DNA of 64,000 bases, from assembly GCA_951799445.1 (NCBI GenBank), contig OX637296.1:2356001-2420000 (forward strand), given 5' to 3'. The notes beneath the pieces were generated by a model. It worked only from the letters and a program-made list of their open reading frames with translations. It did not search any database and was not told the DNA's origin. The position numbers were made by a program, and so were the translations under genes. The DNA comes from Pseudisothecium myosuroides (lineage: Eukaryota; Streptophyta; Bryopsida; Hypnales; Lembophyllaceae). Position 1 is the first letter of the stretch. Each line of letters opens with the position of its first letter. Positions 22,101-31,926 of the stretch are shown here, in pieces.

Positions 22101-23794
22101 ATGATAGCGGCTAAGGTAGTCATCCCGGACCTGCCCTTGTTTATCCTCGAGTCGAAGATAAATCGGCCTGTCCAGCAGTGGGGGGACTCCTGGACATGCT
22201 TTTCTTCTTGGTTATCCTCGAGTCGAAGATAAACTTGTTTTCATTTACCAGATGCAGTTTTGGTTGGTTGTTTGGTTGATTGATCTCTTAATATTCCAAG
22301 TCCGCTATCTTCGAGTCGAGGATAATTTCTATGAGAATCCAGCTCTGGTGCTCCTTGAAGATATAACAGAATTGCTAACGCTTGAGTTACCATTTGCAGA
22401 TGTATGGACTCTTCTGCTATGCAATTGAAGGGAGGCAGGAGACGGACGATTACCGCGCGATGGTTGCGAAGCACGGGGGGAGGACAGATCTAAACGATTT
22501 CCTTCACGACAACTCGCCCTACCTCGCAAACTATGTGCGCCCACGACTTCTGGGGACCCCGGACTTGAATTCGGAGTCCACAGACTCACCCGAGAGCAGT
22601 GAGGGTGAGGAAGGGAATGAGGACAAAGAAGGGGCTGAGAGGGATGACGCAGGTGGTGAGCAAGAAACCGAACTCGGGGTCAACGAGTTCGGGTCAAATG
22701 AAGATGCTCTTGGAGAAGAGGAACTGGTGGTCTTGGCCGAGAGCTTTGAAGTGCGAAACCGGGGGGGTGGAGGAGGGACACAGCAGTCTGACGCAGCGAT
22801 CAGCTGGAAAGAGAAAGGGAAGGGCCCCGAGGATGCAATCGACTTGGAGTACGACAAGGTTGACACGTACTCGGACATGGAAGACTTTGAATACCTCGAG
22901 CCTCAAATTGATGATGCTGGGCCGTCTAGTGTCGACAAGTCCGCGGATGCTCCGGGGGGTGATCCGCAAACTGGAGCGAATCGACTATCCGGGGAACCAC
23001 CCGCGACTGCAAAGTTAGCACTTCTGCCCGTGAAGACTGAGAACAAGGAGTTCTGGGCTGCGAGGACCCAGGCTAAGGCTGAGAAAGAAGAAGCCAAGAG
23101 GCTTGAGAGAGAACGGGTGAAGGAAGTGGAGGAGAGGAATCGACGGCAGGCGGAAGAAATTGAGGAGCTTAGGAAACAACTGCGGGTTTCATCGCAAGGC
23201 CCTTCAGGATCACAGCCTGCAGGCAGCGATGTCCAGGGCTTGGGCGGGGCCTCGCAAGTCTCCGTTCACGGAGGAAGATCCCAAGATTATCCTCGAACCG
23301 AAGATAATCCGATTCCACTTCCGCCTCCTCGGGAAGCTGAAAGTCTTCCTCAGCCCCTGCAAACTCGAAATCCAGACTCCTCTGTTCCCGTGGAGGCGTC
23401 TGTACCATCGGTTCCCGCGGAGGAGTCCACTCCATCCCTTCCCGTAGATCCGACGGAGCCCTCTGTCCCCGTCGAGATGCCGTGCCATGATACGGCTCCG
23501 CAAGGGACCCCTGCAGATGACAGTTATCTTCGAGGCGAAGATAATTCGCAACAGCCCACTGGCGTCAACTCGCAGTCAGAGTCCATCCCGGAGACGCAGG
23601 AGGGGGTAGTCGACGTTGAACCTGTTCTCCCTTCAAGACCGTCAGGAATTCCGCATGGGTCATGCGAAATGGAGAACCCCCCCGACGACGACGACGAGAC
23701 CATGGACTACGGGGAGTACTTGAATGATGCTGAGGCCATAGAAACAGATCAGGTACCCTCTCCTCAATCTTCAGACCCTTACGATTATTCATGA
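19138..23794 (+). CDS. ParB-like domain fused to degenerate DNA methyltransferase
   Basis: Three phase-0 exons fit: 19138-20607, 20787-22115 and 22400-23794, all with GT-AG boundaries, encoding about 1,397 residues. The first ATG in exon 1 is 19150; an upstream exon is possible because 19138 follows 'catgcag'. Numbering is from 19132. An RGG/SR-rich basic linker spans about 185-280. Residues 345-480 look ParB/sulfiredoxin-like, with FFIINGQHSVTAAKVL near 388-404, the 'dGhhRlaAAk' motif with R changed to S. Exon 2 then resembles the N6_N4_Mtase family: IAVIDFRQVP where (D/N)PPY is expected, WMWVVGND, LLFFFKKGD, and GENVLGIYCGSKFMIAAK joined to YAIEGRQ at the exon 2/3 junction, resembling motif I. 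Key catalytic residues are missing, so DNA methylation is doubtful. Exon 3 ends in an acidic, coiled-coil, Pro-rich tail. ParB-methylase fusions are known from phages and bacteria; the assignment is mine, by eye. Confidence 0.6.
20608..20786 (+). other. Intron with two matching palindromes
   Basis: Donor AAG|gtaaaa and acceptor ctctgcag|AAA bound a 179-bp intron. It contains palindromes at 20628-20648 and 20722-20742, both with centre GGT (TTATCCTCGGGTCGAAGATAA and TTATCTTCGGGTCGAAGATAA). The first begins 20 nt after the donor and the second ends 44 nt before the acceptor. Confidence 0.75.
22116..22399 (+). other. Intron with three matching palindromes
   Basis: Donor AAG|gtagtc and acceptor tttgcag|ATG bound a 284-bp intron. 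It holds palindromes at 22142-22162, 22212-22232 and 22305-22325, all with centre AGT. The intron splits the motif-I-like region of the methyltransferase domain. Confidence 0.75.
23287..23307 (+). repeat. Exonic palindrome, in frame
   Basis: TTATCCTCGAACCGAAGATAA sits in the third exon of the ParB-like gene and is translated as part of D-Y-P-R-T-E-D-N. The same 21-mer occurs at about 18913 in the upstream cluster. Confidence 0.85.
23524..23544 (+). repeat. Second exonic palindrome, same frame
   Basis: TTATCTTCGAGGCGAAGATAA is translated as part of S-Y-L-R-G-E-D-N-S, in the same register relative to the codons as the copy at 23287. Confidence 0.85.
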
Positions 23795-24157
23795 GTGACT
23801 CGATTGCCGTCTGCTGAATGTTTGATGTAGATTCCATCTTGCCTTCGTTTCCCGGTCAGACTTATGTCCGTTGAATCTGACTTTCAGGGGGGAGTGGACA
23901 GTCTTTGATTGTGTGGCGTCGACAAACAATCCACATTTGATTGCCTCTTGTAGCATAGTGTACAGTTAGGAACGAACGGTAGTTGGCACGTGTACATAAT
24001 CCGCTAGAGATCAGCACGCTTTCTTCCGGATGTATCTTAAAATATTTTGTAATAAATATACGCGACACTTATTCAATGGACTCGTGTCTAATGAATTGAT
24101 CTTGTCCATGTTTGTGCCCAGCCCGAAAAAATTAGAAGTGTACACCGTCCGTTGGCA

Positions 24158-25149
24158 ATGAGGCAATCACTTAACGGAGGGGTTCTGCAGTCGCTTAGTG
24201 GGAATCTCTGCTTGTCGCCGTTTTATGGCTCTCATGAATCTGCATTTCAACAGGTAACCACAACTCTCTTGTGTTATGCTTGCTTCAGGTAGTACAGGCC
24301 GGACGCGGAGAGAATTTGCCGCGGAGAGTGTCCTCGGTAGTGGTCGCACCGCGACAGAAGTGGTTGAATATCGTGTTTGACTTGAACGGGGTGCTTGCCG
24401 AGTGCATTAATCAGTCAAAGTACACGGGTAAAACAAAATACACTGTCGACGATAGGGTCTTCAGCGATAAGCACCCCACCATTATTGGCCATAAGGCCGT
24501 ATTCGTTCGTCCAGACTTGAGGGAATTCCTAGACGAGGTGTCCAATATCGCTAATCGCGTCGTAGTCTGGAGCTCCATGGTGAAGAAGAACGTGGAGCCC
24601 ATAGCAGGATTCCTGTTCCAATTCTGTAGTAAGTCCGAACCCTTCGACATCTTAGGACAAGAAAAGTGCCGGATGGTGGAAACCTCTAAGAACCAATTCC
24701 TTAGACACGGTAACGATCCCTTCAAGAGCCTTTTCCTCAAAGTGCTGGAAGATCACTTCTTCCTAGATCCGAACGATCCTACGGCTTTTAACAGCGACAA
24801 CACTATTCTCATTGACGACTCCCCCTTAAAGAGTGTCTTCAATGAGAACGGGAATGCCATATTCCTCGAGAGCTGGAATCAATACCAGCGGAGGGACAAG
24901 GTTCTAATGGGAATGCTGTTGCCATAGCTAAAGCAAATCCACGAGGATTGTCCGCCGGGTAGTCTTCGGGGGTTCGTGAACTCCAACCGGATTGGCGAAA
25001 GCCCTCTGTCGCGAACCTCGTACGGTGCTACCGAACTCCTGCACGGATTGAGGATGTGCACCAGATACTTGGGGACGCGATTCGTTCTGCCCGGGATGAA
25101 TTTAGTGATAGAGCCGGAGCCCGAGCCCAAGAGCGACAGAAAGGACTAG
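24158..25149 (+). CDS. FCP1/SCP-type HAD phosphatase-like, in-frame TAG
   Basis: From 24289 the frame encodes an FCP1-homology (NIF) domain: IVFDLNGVLAE near the start (motif I; family consensus DxDxT, here the second Asp is Asn), VFVRPDLREFLDEVS, VVVWSSMVKKNVEPIA (motif II region) and ILIDDSPLKSV (motif III). The family dephosphorylates phosphoserine, for example on the RNA polymerase II tail; the Asp-to-Asn change could weaken catalysis. TAG at 24925-24927 interrupts LLP-stop-LKQIHEDCPPG, yet the same frame stays open with coding-like sequence for 73 more codons to TAG 25147-25149. This is a nonsense change or readthrough. The 5' end is uncertain: ATG 24158 joined by a very short 35-bp intron (24254-24288), or direct splicing from the ParB-like gene (donor after 23752, phase 0) into 24289. 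Confidence 0.6.
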
Positions 25150-25381
25150 ACTTCCCCATGTCGCCGTAGACTCTAGGATGGATTGTACATTTTGTAAATG
25201 TGGATTGTCTTGTGTTTGTAATTCAACTGTATCATTAAAGTTTTGAGAGTTCATTCAACTTGTGGCCTCTCTCTTTGTCTCTGAGGTGCTGTTTTGTATT
25301 CTTGGATTGGTGTGATGTTATGCATTGCATGTGATGTTATGCATTGGATGTGATGTTATGCATTGCATGTGATGTCTATGT

Positions 25382-25402
25382 TTATCCGTGGGCCGAAGAT
25401 AA
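25382..25402. repeat. Last palindrome of the island
   Basis: TTATCCGTGGGCCGAAGATAA is a slightly degenerate copy about 50 bp upstream of the next ORF. I find no clear copies to the right of it. Confidence 0.7.
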
Positions 25403-25454
25403 ATGTTTGGGGCTTCTATGCAATCGGGGGTGGCTTTAGTTCGGAGGATCCGAT

Positions 25455-26369
25455 ATGCGTATGCTCAAACGGAATCAGCCTATGACGAGGAGCCTCTTGT
25501 CTGGATCGGAGGCGTCGCTCTCGAGGAGGTCCGGCTCGGAAGGGGGGAGCTTCTTGGCGTCTTCGTATTCGAGGCCTTTCGTTTTCGGCTCCGCCACGGA
25601 CGCGGCTTCGGCGGCCATAGACTTCTCGAAGGGAAATGTGGAAGAAGGGGTCGTCGACAGCCCGCCGAGTCGAGGACCGGTCGGGACCCCGATCTGCTCG
25701 CCGTCGCCGATGAAGTGGAAAGACTCGACACCTAGTCGACTGCGTTCTCAGTCGCCAACTCCCCGTACCCCCAACGCTCCGCACAGGAAACTGTATGCGG
25801 GCAACGATGGACATGCTGAACATCTTCGCCTGGACGATGCAGTGCTGTTGGCGGTCGCAGTTGGGCATGACTCTCTCCACGTTGGGGATCAAAAATTGAA
25901 GTTCCTTTCCAGTGAATGCAGTGGAGGTCGGAGATTGCAACGTGGAGGCATCGTCGAGTCCCTCCGCCACAAATCCGGGGGGAGCGGTTCCGTGCCCTCC
26001 CCTGTACCTATTTTCAGCAAACCAGTTCTTAAAAAACACCAGCGATTAAATGTCTCGCGTTCAACTGCTTCTGCAGATCCGTACATAAACACTGTCCATA
26101 GGGTGCCACCAGGACCGCCTCCTCGAAGTTCTAGAACTCTTTCCAGCGATGATATTTATTCTCGAATTGAACGCAAGCGGCGGAGACAAGTCAAAGACAT
26201 ATTGAAGTTGGGGAGTTGTAGCCCCTTCCGGAGTGCCACTGAATACGCGATGCCTTCCCGGCGCGAGGATATTCTTAGAGGGTATGCCAAGCAGAAAGCG
26301 CTGGAGGCAGAGAAGGAAGCGCTAGAGGCAACCAAGACCAGTTCTTCCAACGAGAACAAGCATGTTTAG
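25455..26369 (+). CDS. Unknown Ser/Arg-rich protein
   Basis: An uninterrupted 304-codon ORF is much more GC-rich than its surroundings. The protein is Ser/Pro/Arg-rich in the first 220 residues (RSQSPTPRTPNAP, PPGPPPRSSRTLSS). It ends in a basic and helical segment (IYSRIERKRRRQVKDILKLG, then RREDILRGYAKQKALEAEKEALEATK). The basic run could be a nuclear localisation signal. The first ATG at 25455 is the only practical start. An antisense ORF overlaps 25416-26039, but this frame is longer and ends in a normal charged tail. No family is recognised. Confidence 0.5.
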   Translation: MRMLKRNQPMTRSLLSGSEASLSRRSGSEGGSFLASSYSRPFVFGSATDAASAAIDFSKGNVEEGVVDSPPSRGPVGTPICSPSPMKWKDSTPSRLRSQSPTPRTPNAPHRKLYAGNDGHAEHLRLDDAVLLAVAVGHDSLHVGDQKLKFLSSECSGGRRLQRGGIVESLRHKSGGSGSVPSPVPIFSKPVLKKHQRLNVSRSTASADPYINTVHRVPPGPPPRSSRTLSSDDIYSRIERKRRRQVKDILKLGSCSPFRSATEYAMPSRREDILRGYAKQKALEAEKEALEATKTSSSNENKHV

Positions 26370-26965
26370 CAGAGTCGTTCTTCTTCACAGTGGAACTTCT
26401 CATGATAACAATCATTACTATTAATAGAATAGCCATTGCCGTACAAAAAATGACCATTTTTAGCAAAGTAGAGCACCTCATGTGCACGTAGCCTCTACTA
26501 TTTTCTCACCAGGTCATTTAGAATTAAGTAGATGTCACTTCCTATGATTGAAGTGAATTATATAGATACGTGAGATAAACTGTTTCATATGTACATGGGT
26601 TCTCAAGTAAATTCATGTCTGTCAATGTAAATTGGCCCGCTTTTAATAATGTCACATACTTTTTGGCTAAGAATCATGTAGCGCTTTGGAAATGTAACAT
26701 GCTTCCATCTTGCTTTGTACTTATAATGTCTAATCTTTTAATCGTATTATTTTAGTGTTGCCTATAATTATCTTTGACTTTAAAAATTTATCTTTGAATG
26801 ATGGGACTTAAGGTCTAAAAATGACCAGTTTCCCTCATTTTAATGAATATGACCTTAAACACACTTCTAGTAAAAATTTCATAAGAATTCAACAAATATT
26901 GCAATGGAGAGGGCTTGCCTAGAAGTAAAAATTGACTTGAAATGAAGCTTTATTAAATGCTTTAA

Positions 26966-27562
26966 CCCTTACAGGATTGAGGCGCATCAGTTTAGGCACA
27001 TTTTTGAAAACCTACCACTTTCAAGGAAGTGAGAGAAAAATGAAAAAAAAACTTTTTTTCAAAATTCAACCATATGAATTTGTACTGGACTGCTGTAGAA
27101 ATGTATTAAAAAAATTTCAAAAACTTTGATGGCACAAGTTACTTTAACAGATTAATCTGATACAAAGATTGTAATGTTAGAAGTTAGAAGAAAAAGTGTT
27201 TTTTTAATCTTGCCTGATAGGGCTAGCAAACTTTAACTCCTTCTAAAGTGAGATTTTTAGAATATATTCATAGTTATTTTTTGGCATTTGCATCTTGTAT
27301 CATGTAAGTTACATGCTTGCCAAATTTCAAAATTATAAGAAGAGTTTTGCACATACTGCAAGGTGCTCAGGCTGCCCAAAAAATTCAAGGCAAAATAACT
27401 TTTGATCCAAGCACTTGATTGGAAAAAAATAATATTCCCACTTAGGGGGTACATGTTCACATCTTGTGTCAAAATTTGAAGAACATCCGTTAAAAAATGA
27501 CTTCATATGCACCTACCTATAATCACTTGCATACATTCGACGATCATTCAGTCCTTTAGGGA
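26966..27562. mobile_element. TTAA-flanked MITE
   Basis: The inverted ends CCCTTACAGGATTGA and TCAGTCCTTTAGGGA are flanked by TTAA (26962-26965 and 27563-27566). The ends resemble those of 15349-15948. The 597-bp interior has no transposase. Confidence 0.65.
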
Positions 27563-27566
27563 TTAA

Positions 27567-29101
27567 AGGTTAAAGTATTTTAGATTAAATTATTATAAAG
27601 TGGTCTACACTATTTTCATATCATATCAAACAGCGTGATTGTCATCCAATCGTCATCTACTTTCATCCAACTTTCATCTATATTTTTCCAACTTGTATAA
27701 AAAATTCATTCATATGTTCACACTAATAGACCATACTCATCCAAATTGAATTCAATTAGTGAGAAGGTGTTGTTCTTTATTGTAGCTAAACAACACTCAC
27801 TGCATTTGTGACAAATAATTATTAATACTTTTTTAGAAAATTGAGTCTCTGATTGTGTTCACTTGTTGTCAATTTGTGGTTTGTCCGGTCTCAAGGCCAC
27901 CTTACCTTTGGAATATCATAATATTATTAACCAATGTTGGGGGTCCCTTTTGCTCCCTCCAAAAGTAAGAGCCCCCAACATTGCAACTTCCCAATTAGCC
28001 AATGACTTTCAGCATCTTCTCAATCAGTCAATAATACTAGTGTTGTAACTTCCTGGCCAACCAATGTCTCTTTACAATTAAACTAAATTTAATGAGGACA
28101 TTAAAGTGGTCATTCAAAGAATCTACAGTTTTACCCTTGGAAAAAACACTGGGATTTTTTATTTGCCAACTATGATAAAATTTGAAAATTTTGAATTTTA
28201 ATTGGGAATGAGAGCCTCCAAATTGGCTTGGAGAGGTGAAGAGCGTAGGGCATGCACTAAGCAACCACAAAATAGAGGTAAATTTTTACATTTTTTCTTG
28301 ACTGAGGAGAGACAAGCGTAGGATGCAGACTTGGAATGACCACTTTAATGTCTTGCTAAATTCACTTCTAAAGATTTAGGGAAGGATTATCCCAATCTCC
28401 TAGAAAAAATGGTTTAGATTGGTTAACAACATCATAAAAATACTTGTGACTTGGGTTGTATAGTAGAACTCCCATAATTCAACAGGTGTTGGACCGCTTG
28501 ACAACATGAGTTTAGAGAGGGCCCACGCATTAGAGAGGTTCTGCATAGGTAGACTTGGCACCTTGGGTTTTGTAGGTTTCTTGTCAAAAGATACTTGTTG
28601 AGCTCACTAAATAGTACCGCTCTTTTTTTCTTGGAGTCAAGACCGTAGGGACCGGATGCTTTACAAAGGTTTGTTGAGTCATGGAGGGTGTACTTATGGA
28701 AGTTCTACTCTCCTTTTTGCAAGGAATATATCCTTTCATTTGAGTTGCACCCAAATAATATATATATATATATATATATATATTTTAAATATACATATTT
28801 TAATACAAATTGATGGTATAATCCTGCACCAAGTACACAAGAAACTTCCCACTAACTCTGGGAGGAAGCATGGAAGCCGTTATAGAACTTCTCAACTTCA
28901 TCATGGGCCTGCAATCCAAGTCTTCCCATACCGAGGAACCTTCAACCGGTAATTTTCTAAGCAGGACGCTAAACCAGTGGGGGTGAACCGGTGGCCCCCT
29001 CGTTCGGCCCCTCCAAGTCATTCCAAGGTTGTAAGTAAAAAAAACAGTCCTCTATTTTGTGATTGATTAATTTATCTTGTACACCTCTTCCAACTAATTA
29101 A
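27567..29101. other. Intergenic repeats, no gene seen
   Basis: This AT-rich stretch holds a hairpin at 27932-27983 (CAATGTTGGGGG...CCCCCAACATTG), an (AT)n run at about 28759-28783, and a moderately GC-rich patch at 28830-29030 with no convincing exon. Confidence 0.5.
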
Positions 29102-29671
29102 CCCCTAAACGTCTGGATTCATCTCCAAAATTGACGATTTGAGAAAAACCATTATAAACTACAATTTGGAAGAATATTTTGGAATTGGTATACAAATGAA
29201 AGCTGTAGATTTTGATTTTTAAATTCTATTTGTACGGTTAGATCTACTAATGCTATCACCCTTCTTTTTCTATAAATTTTGAAAAGAAAATTTCAGAATT
29301 CCTTCTAAATTCAATTACAAGTCAAATATTATCATTTTTTTGAGTAAAACTTGTTGGAATGGATTTGAAATAAGGTTCTCTTTATATGGTGATTTTTTGA
29401 AATTTTTGTGACCTTTACATCTTTGACCTCATTTTTGCACATCTAGTTTTGAACTAAAGTCAATGCAAATTGACCACTTGACATACTTCCACATTTGTAA
29501 TTTTAGAAACGTATATATTCTAGTAACACCAAATCCAACCAATGGATAGGACAACAACTTGATAAAGTATCACCAAAAATTAGGATGACTTTCATCCAAG
29601 CAGGAATGAGACAAAAACAAGGATCTAAATCTGTTCATCATCCAGAAAATGGACGTCGGAGCGCTCTAGGG
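29102..29671. mobile_element. TTAA-flanked MITE, inverted relative of 16160-16733
   Basis: TTAA at 29098-29101 and 29672-29675 flanks CCCCTAAACGTCTGGATTC and GACGTCGGAGCGCTCTAGGG. The interior is largely the reverse complement of 16160-16733, so the two are copies of one family in opposite orientation. Confidence 0.7.
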
Positions 29672-29675
29672 TTAA

Positions 29676-31926
29676 GGCCTCTAATTGCAATTATGAATTC
29701 AAAATTTGCAAATTTTATCATGCGTGGAAAATTAAAAGATTTTAGATTTTTTTAGAGGGGCCGAGCAAGGGGGTTAGTTCACCCCAGACGCTAAAAACCA
29801 TCCCACAAAGTGGAACCAGCAGGGTGAATTTATCCCGGGGAAAGCAAGAATTTTTTTATTTTTCACACATGAAAAAATTTGCAAAATTTGAATTCATATT
29901 TGCAACCAGAGGCTTCAAATTAGCTTGGGGATGAAGAAAATAGGATTAATTTGGCACAAAGTAGGGGGCTTTTTTCACATTTATCCCACAAAACACAAAA
30001 TTCACCCGACTTGTTTCACTTTTTGGAATGGATTTAGTGTCTTGCATTTTCCAACTTGAGATTAGTTCATACATAAATTAAGTATTTTTCTAAATGTCTA
30101 AAGTTCCAAAATTGCAAAAAATACCTAACATTTTAAACTGTAAGCCATTTATTTAAGAATCATCATTAAGTTGACAAGATGGAACAAACAAAAAAGACGT
30201 GGTAATAAAAAAAACATCAATTATAAAAAGACACAACAAGAAAAGATGCATCAACCAAAATAAAAAGGGTTATCATGGACAAAACCCAAAATAATCAATA
30301 GCCAAAAGTGCCAAAATCCTCAAATGTGATTTTAAACTTGTTGAAACCATTCAACACTCAAACGCAAAGTATTTCAGCAAGTATGTTGCCAAATCTAACC
30401 CCTAAAGTACGGTATTGCACACAAGCAACTTAATTTCTTTAGATTTTGACAAATTGTTCACGTAATCATTATTTGCAAGATGAAGACCTCTATTTGTGTT
30501 ATTCTAAATTACATTGATTCATTTGGATTACATTAGTACACTATAATACGAAAGATTTGGCAAATCTCCAACCTTGGCTTAGAGGGAATTGGTAACATGC
30601 TACCCTTCCAAATTTGAAAATTCCTATTAACTTGTCAACATTCGCACAAGAATTTTGGCAATAATATACCAAAATACTTCTATTGTTCTTGCACAACAAG
30701 AATTCATGAACCCTCAATAAAGTTATACCAATTAGCAACAAGTTCTTTTTAGCGATATTTCACTCAAATTTGGTACAACAAAATTTGAGAGAATATTAGG
30801 TGCTATATTCCCCCATTTCCGATGGATGAAATTGCTAATTTGCTACATATTCTACGAACGATATCGCTCTATTTTGGATGAATGTACACTCCTTTGGATG
30901 AATCATTTTAGTTCCATCCATTTATATAGATGTAAACAAACTGCATCAGTCCAAGGAAGATCGCTTTCTGCACTGCCTAAACTAAACTAAATGAGAAAAA
31001 TAAAATCACTGCCCATTGGTCCCATCTAGGCAGGACAGTCCTAGTCCCTGAGAAAGCTTCAAATTGAATGGTACAGCGGTTACAATTTCGTTAGAACTTC
31101 AATTGAGTCCTAAGTTATGCTGCAGCCTTACTTGTTGGCCACTCAATCATGGTACTGTACTGTACTGTAGTTGGTGCAATTGTTCCATAATTTGGTAAGA
31201 TTTGTGGAATTAAATCTTCAAAATGTCGGTTCCAGTAAGGCTGTTTGCACTTGGTGTTAAGAGTTAAAGAGTACTCTTAGCCGGAGAGTAGAGTTTGGAT
31301 TGTCTTGGCCAATGTAATTACTCTGCAATTATATTAAAACAGCAATAACCAATACTTCAGTCTATTCACCAGAACTGCTCAGAAAAGACTACAATATGAT
31401 ATTGGTATATGAAGCAAAGAAAGAGTACTGTTTGCAAAAACTGAGAAAGAAATCAGAAAATGTTGCTTACATCCCTTCAGATGTAATCTAATAGGCTATG
31501 GAACTCAAATCCACAGAACGAATTTCATCAGCCATATCATTTTGGAAACATTAATTTCAAAGTTCATATCTACAGCAGAAGCAATATGAAAACCATGCTT
31601 CATGATCCATTTTCCATTTGCTGGAATTGTGGTAGTAAGATACGGTTCTGACTTCTGAATGCCAAAAGTATACATATACGTCAGAGTACTAGCCAAGATG
31701 TACCAGGTGTGAAAGAACATAAGAAGGCTGGTCTGACAAGCATCAAGCTAAGTGATGAAACTCCAGGACTACTTACAATCAGATCAGTAATTCTACTGTG
31801 ACGTGGTACTAAGAATAAGAAAATTGCATTTGCAACATGGCACTCCAACTTGCCATTCATTAAAAGATGGAATTCTGTTACAATTGAAGAGGCTAAAATA
31901 AAAATCTAAGAAGCATAGAAATAAAT
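29676..31926. other. Intergenic repeats, no gene seen
   Basis: AT-rich DNA. The stretch at 29690-29990 shares 'aattcaaaatttgcaaattttatcatgcgt' with 35515-35550, so it belongs to a dispersed repeat. Another TTAA-type end (CCCCTAAAGTACGG) is at about 30402, without a partner. The last few hundred bases may include the 3' flank of the RPA43 gene. Confidence 0.45.

Noticed and set aside
22116..22232. Continuous reading of the ORF through 22116-22232 (L-F-I-L-E-S-K-I)
   Set aside because: The stretch has a good donor and a matching acceptor at 22399, and splicing joins the two halves of a methylase-like motif, so it is better read as intron.
19132..25149. The island as one integrated virus or giant-virus segment
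   Set aside because: No capsid, polymerase, packaging or integrase gene is visible; the genes have spliceosomal introns and there are no flanking direct or terminal repeats bounding the region.
25416..26039. 207-codon antisense ORF overlapping the Ser/Arg-rich ORF
   Set aside because: It is shorter than the plus-strand ORF, Arg-rich from complementing a GC-rich frame, and lacks any recognisable feature.
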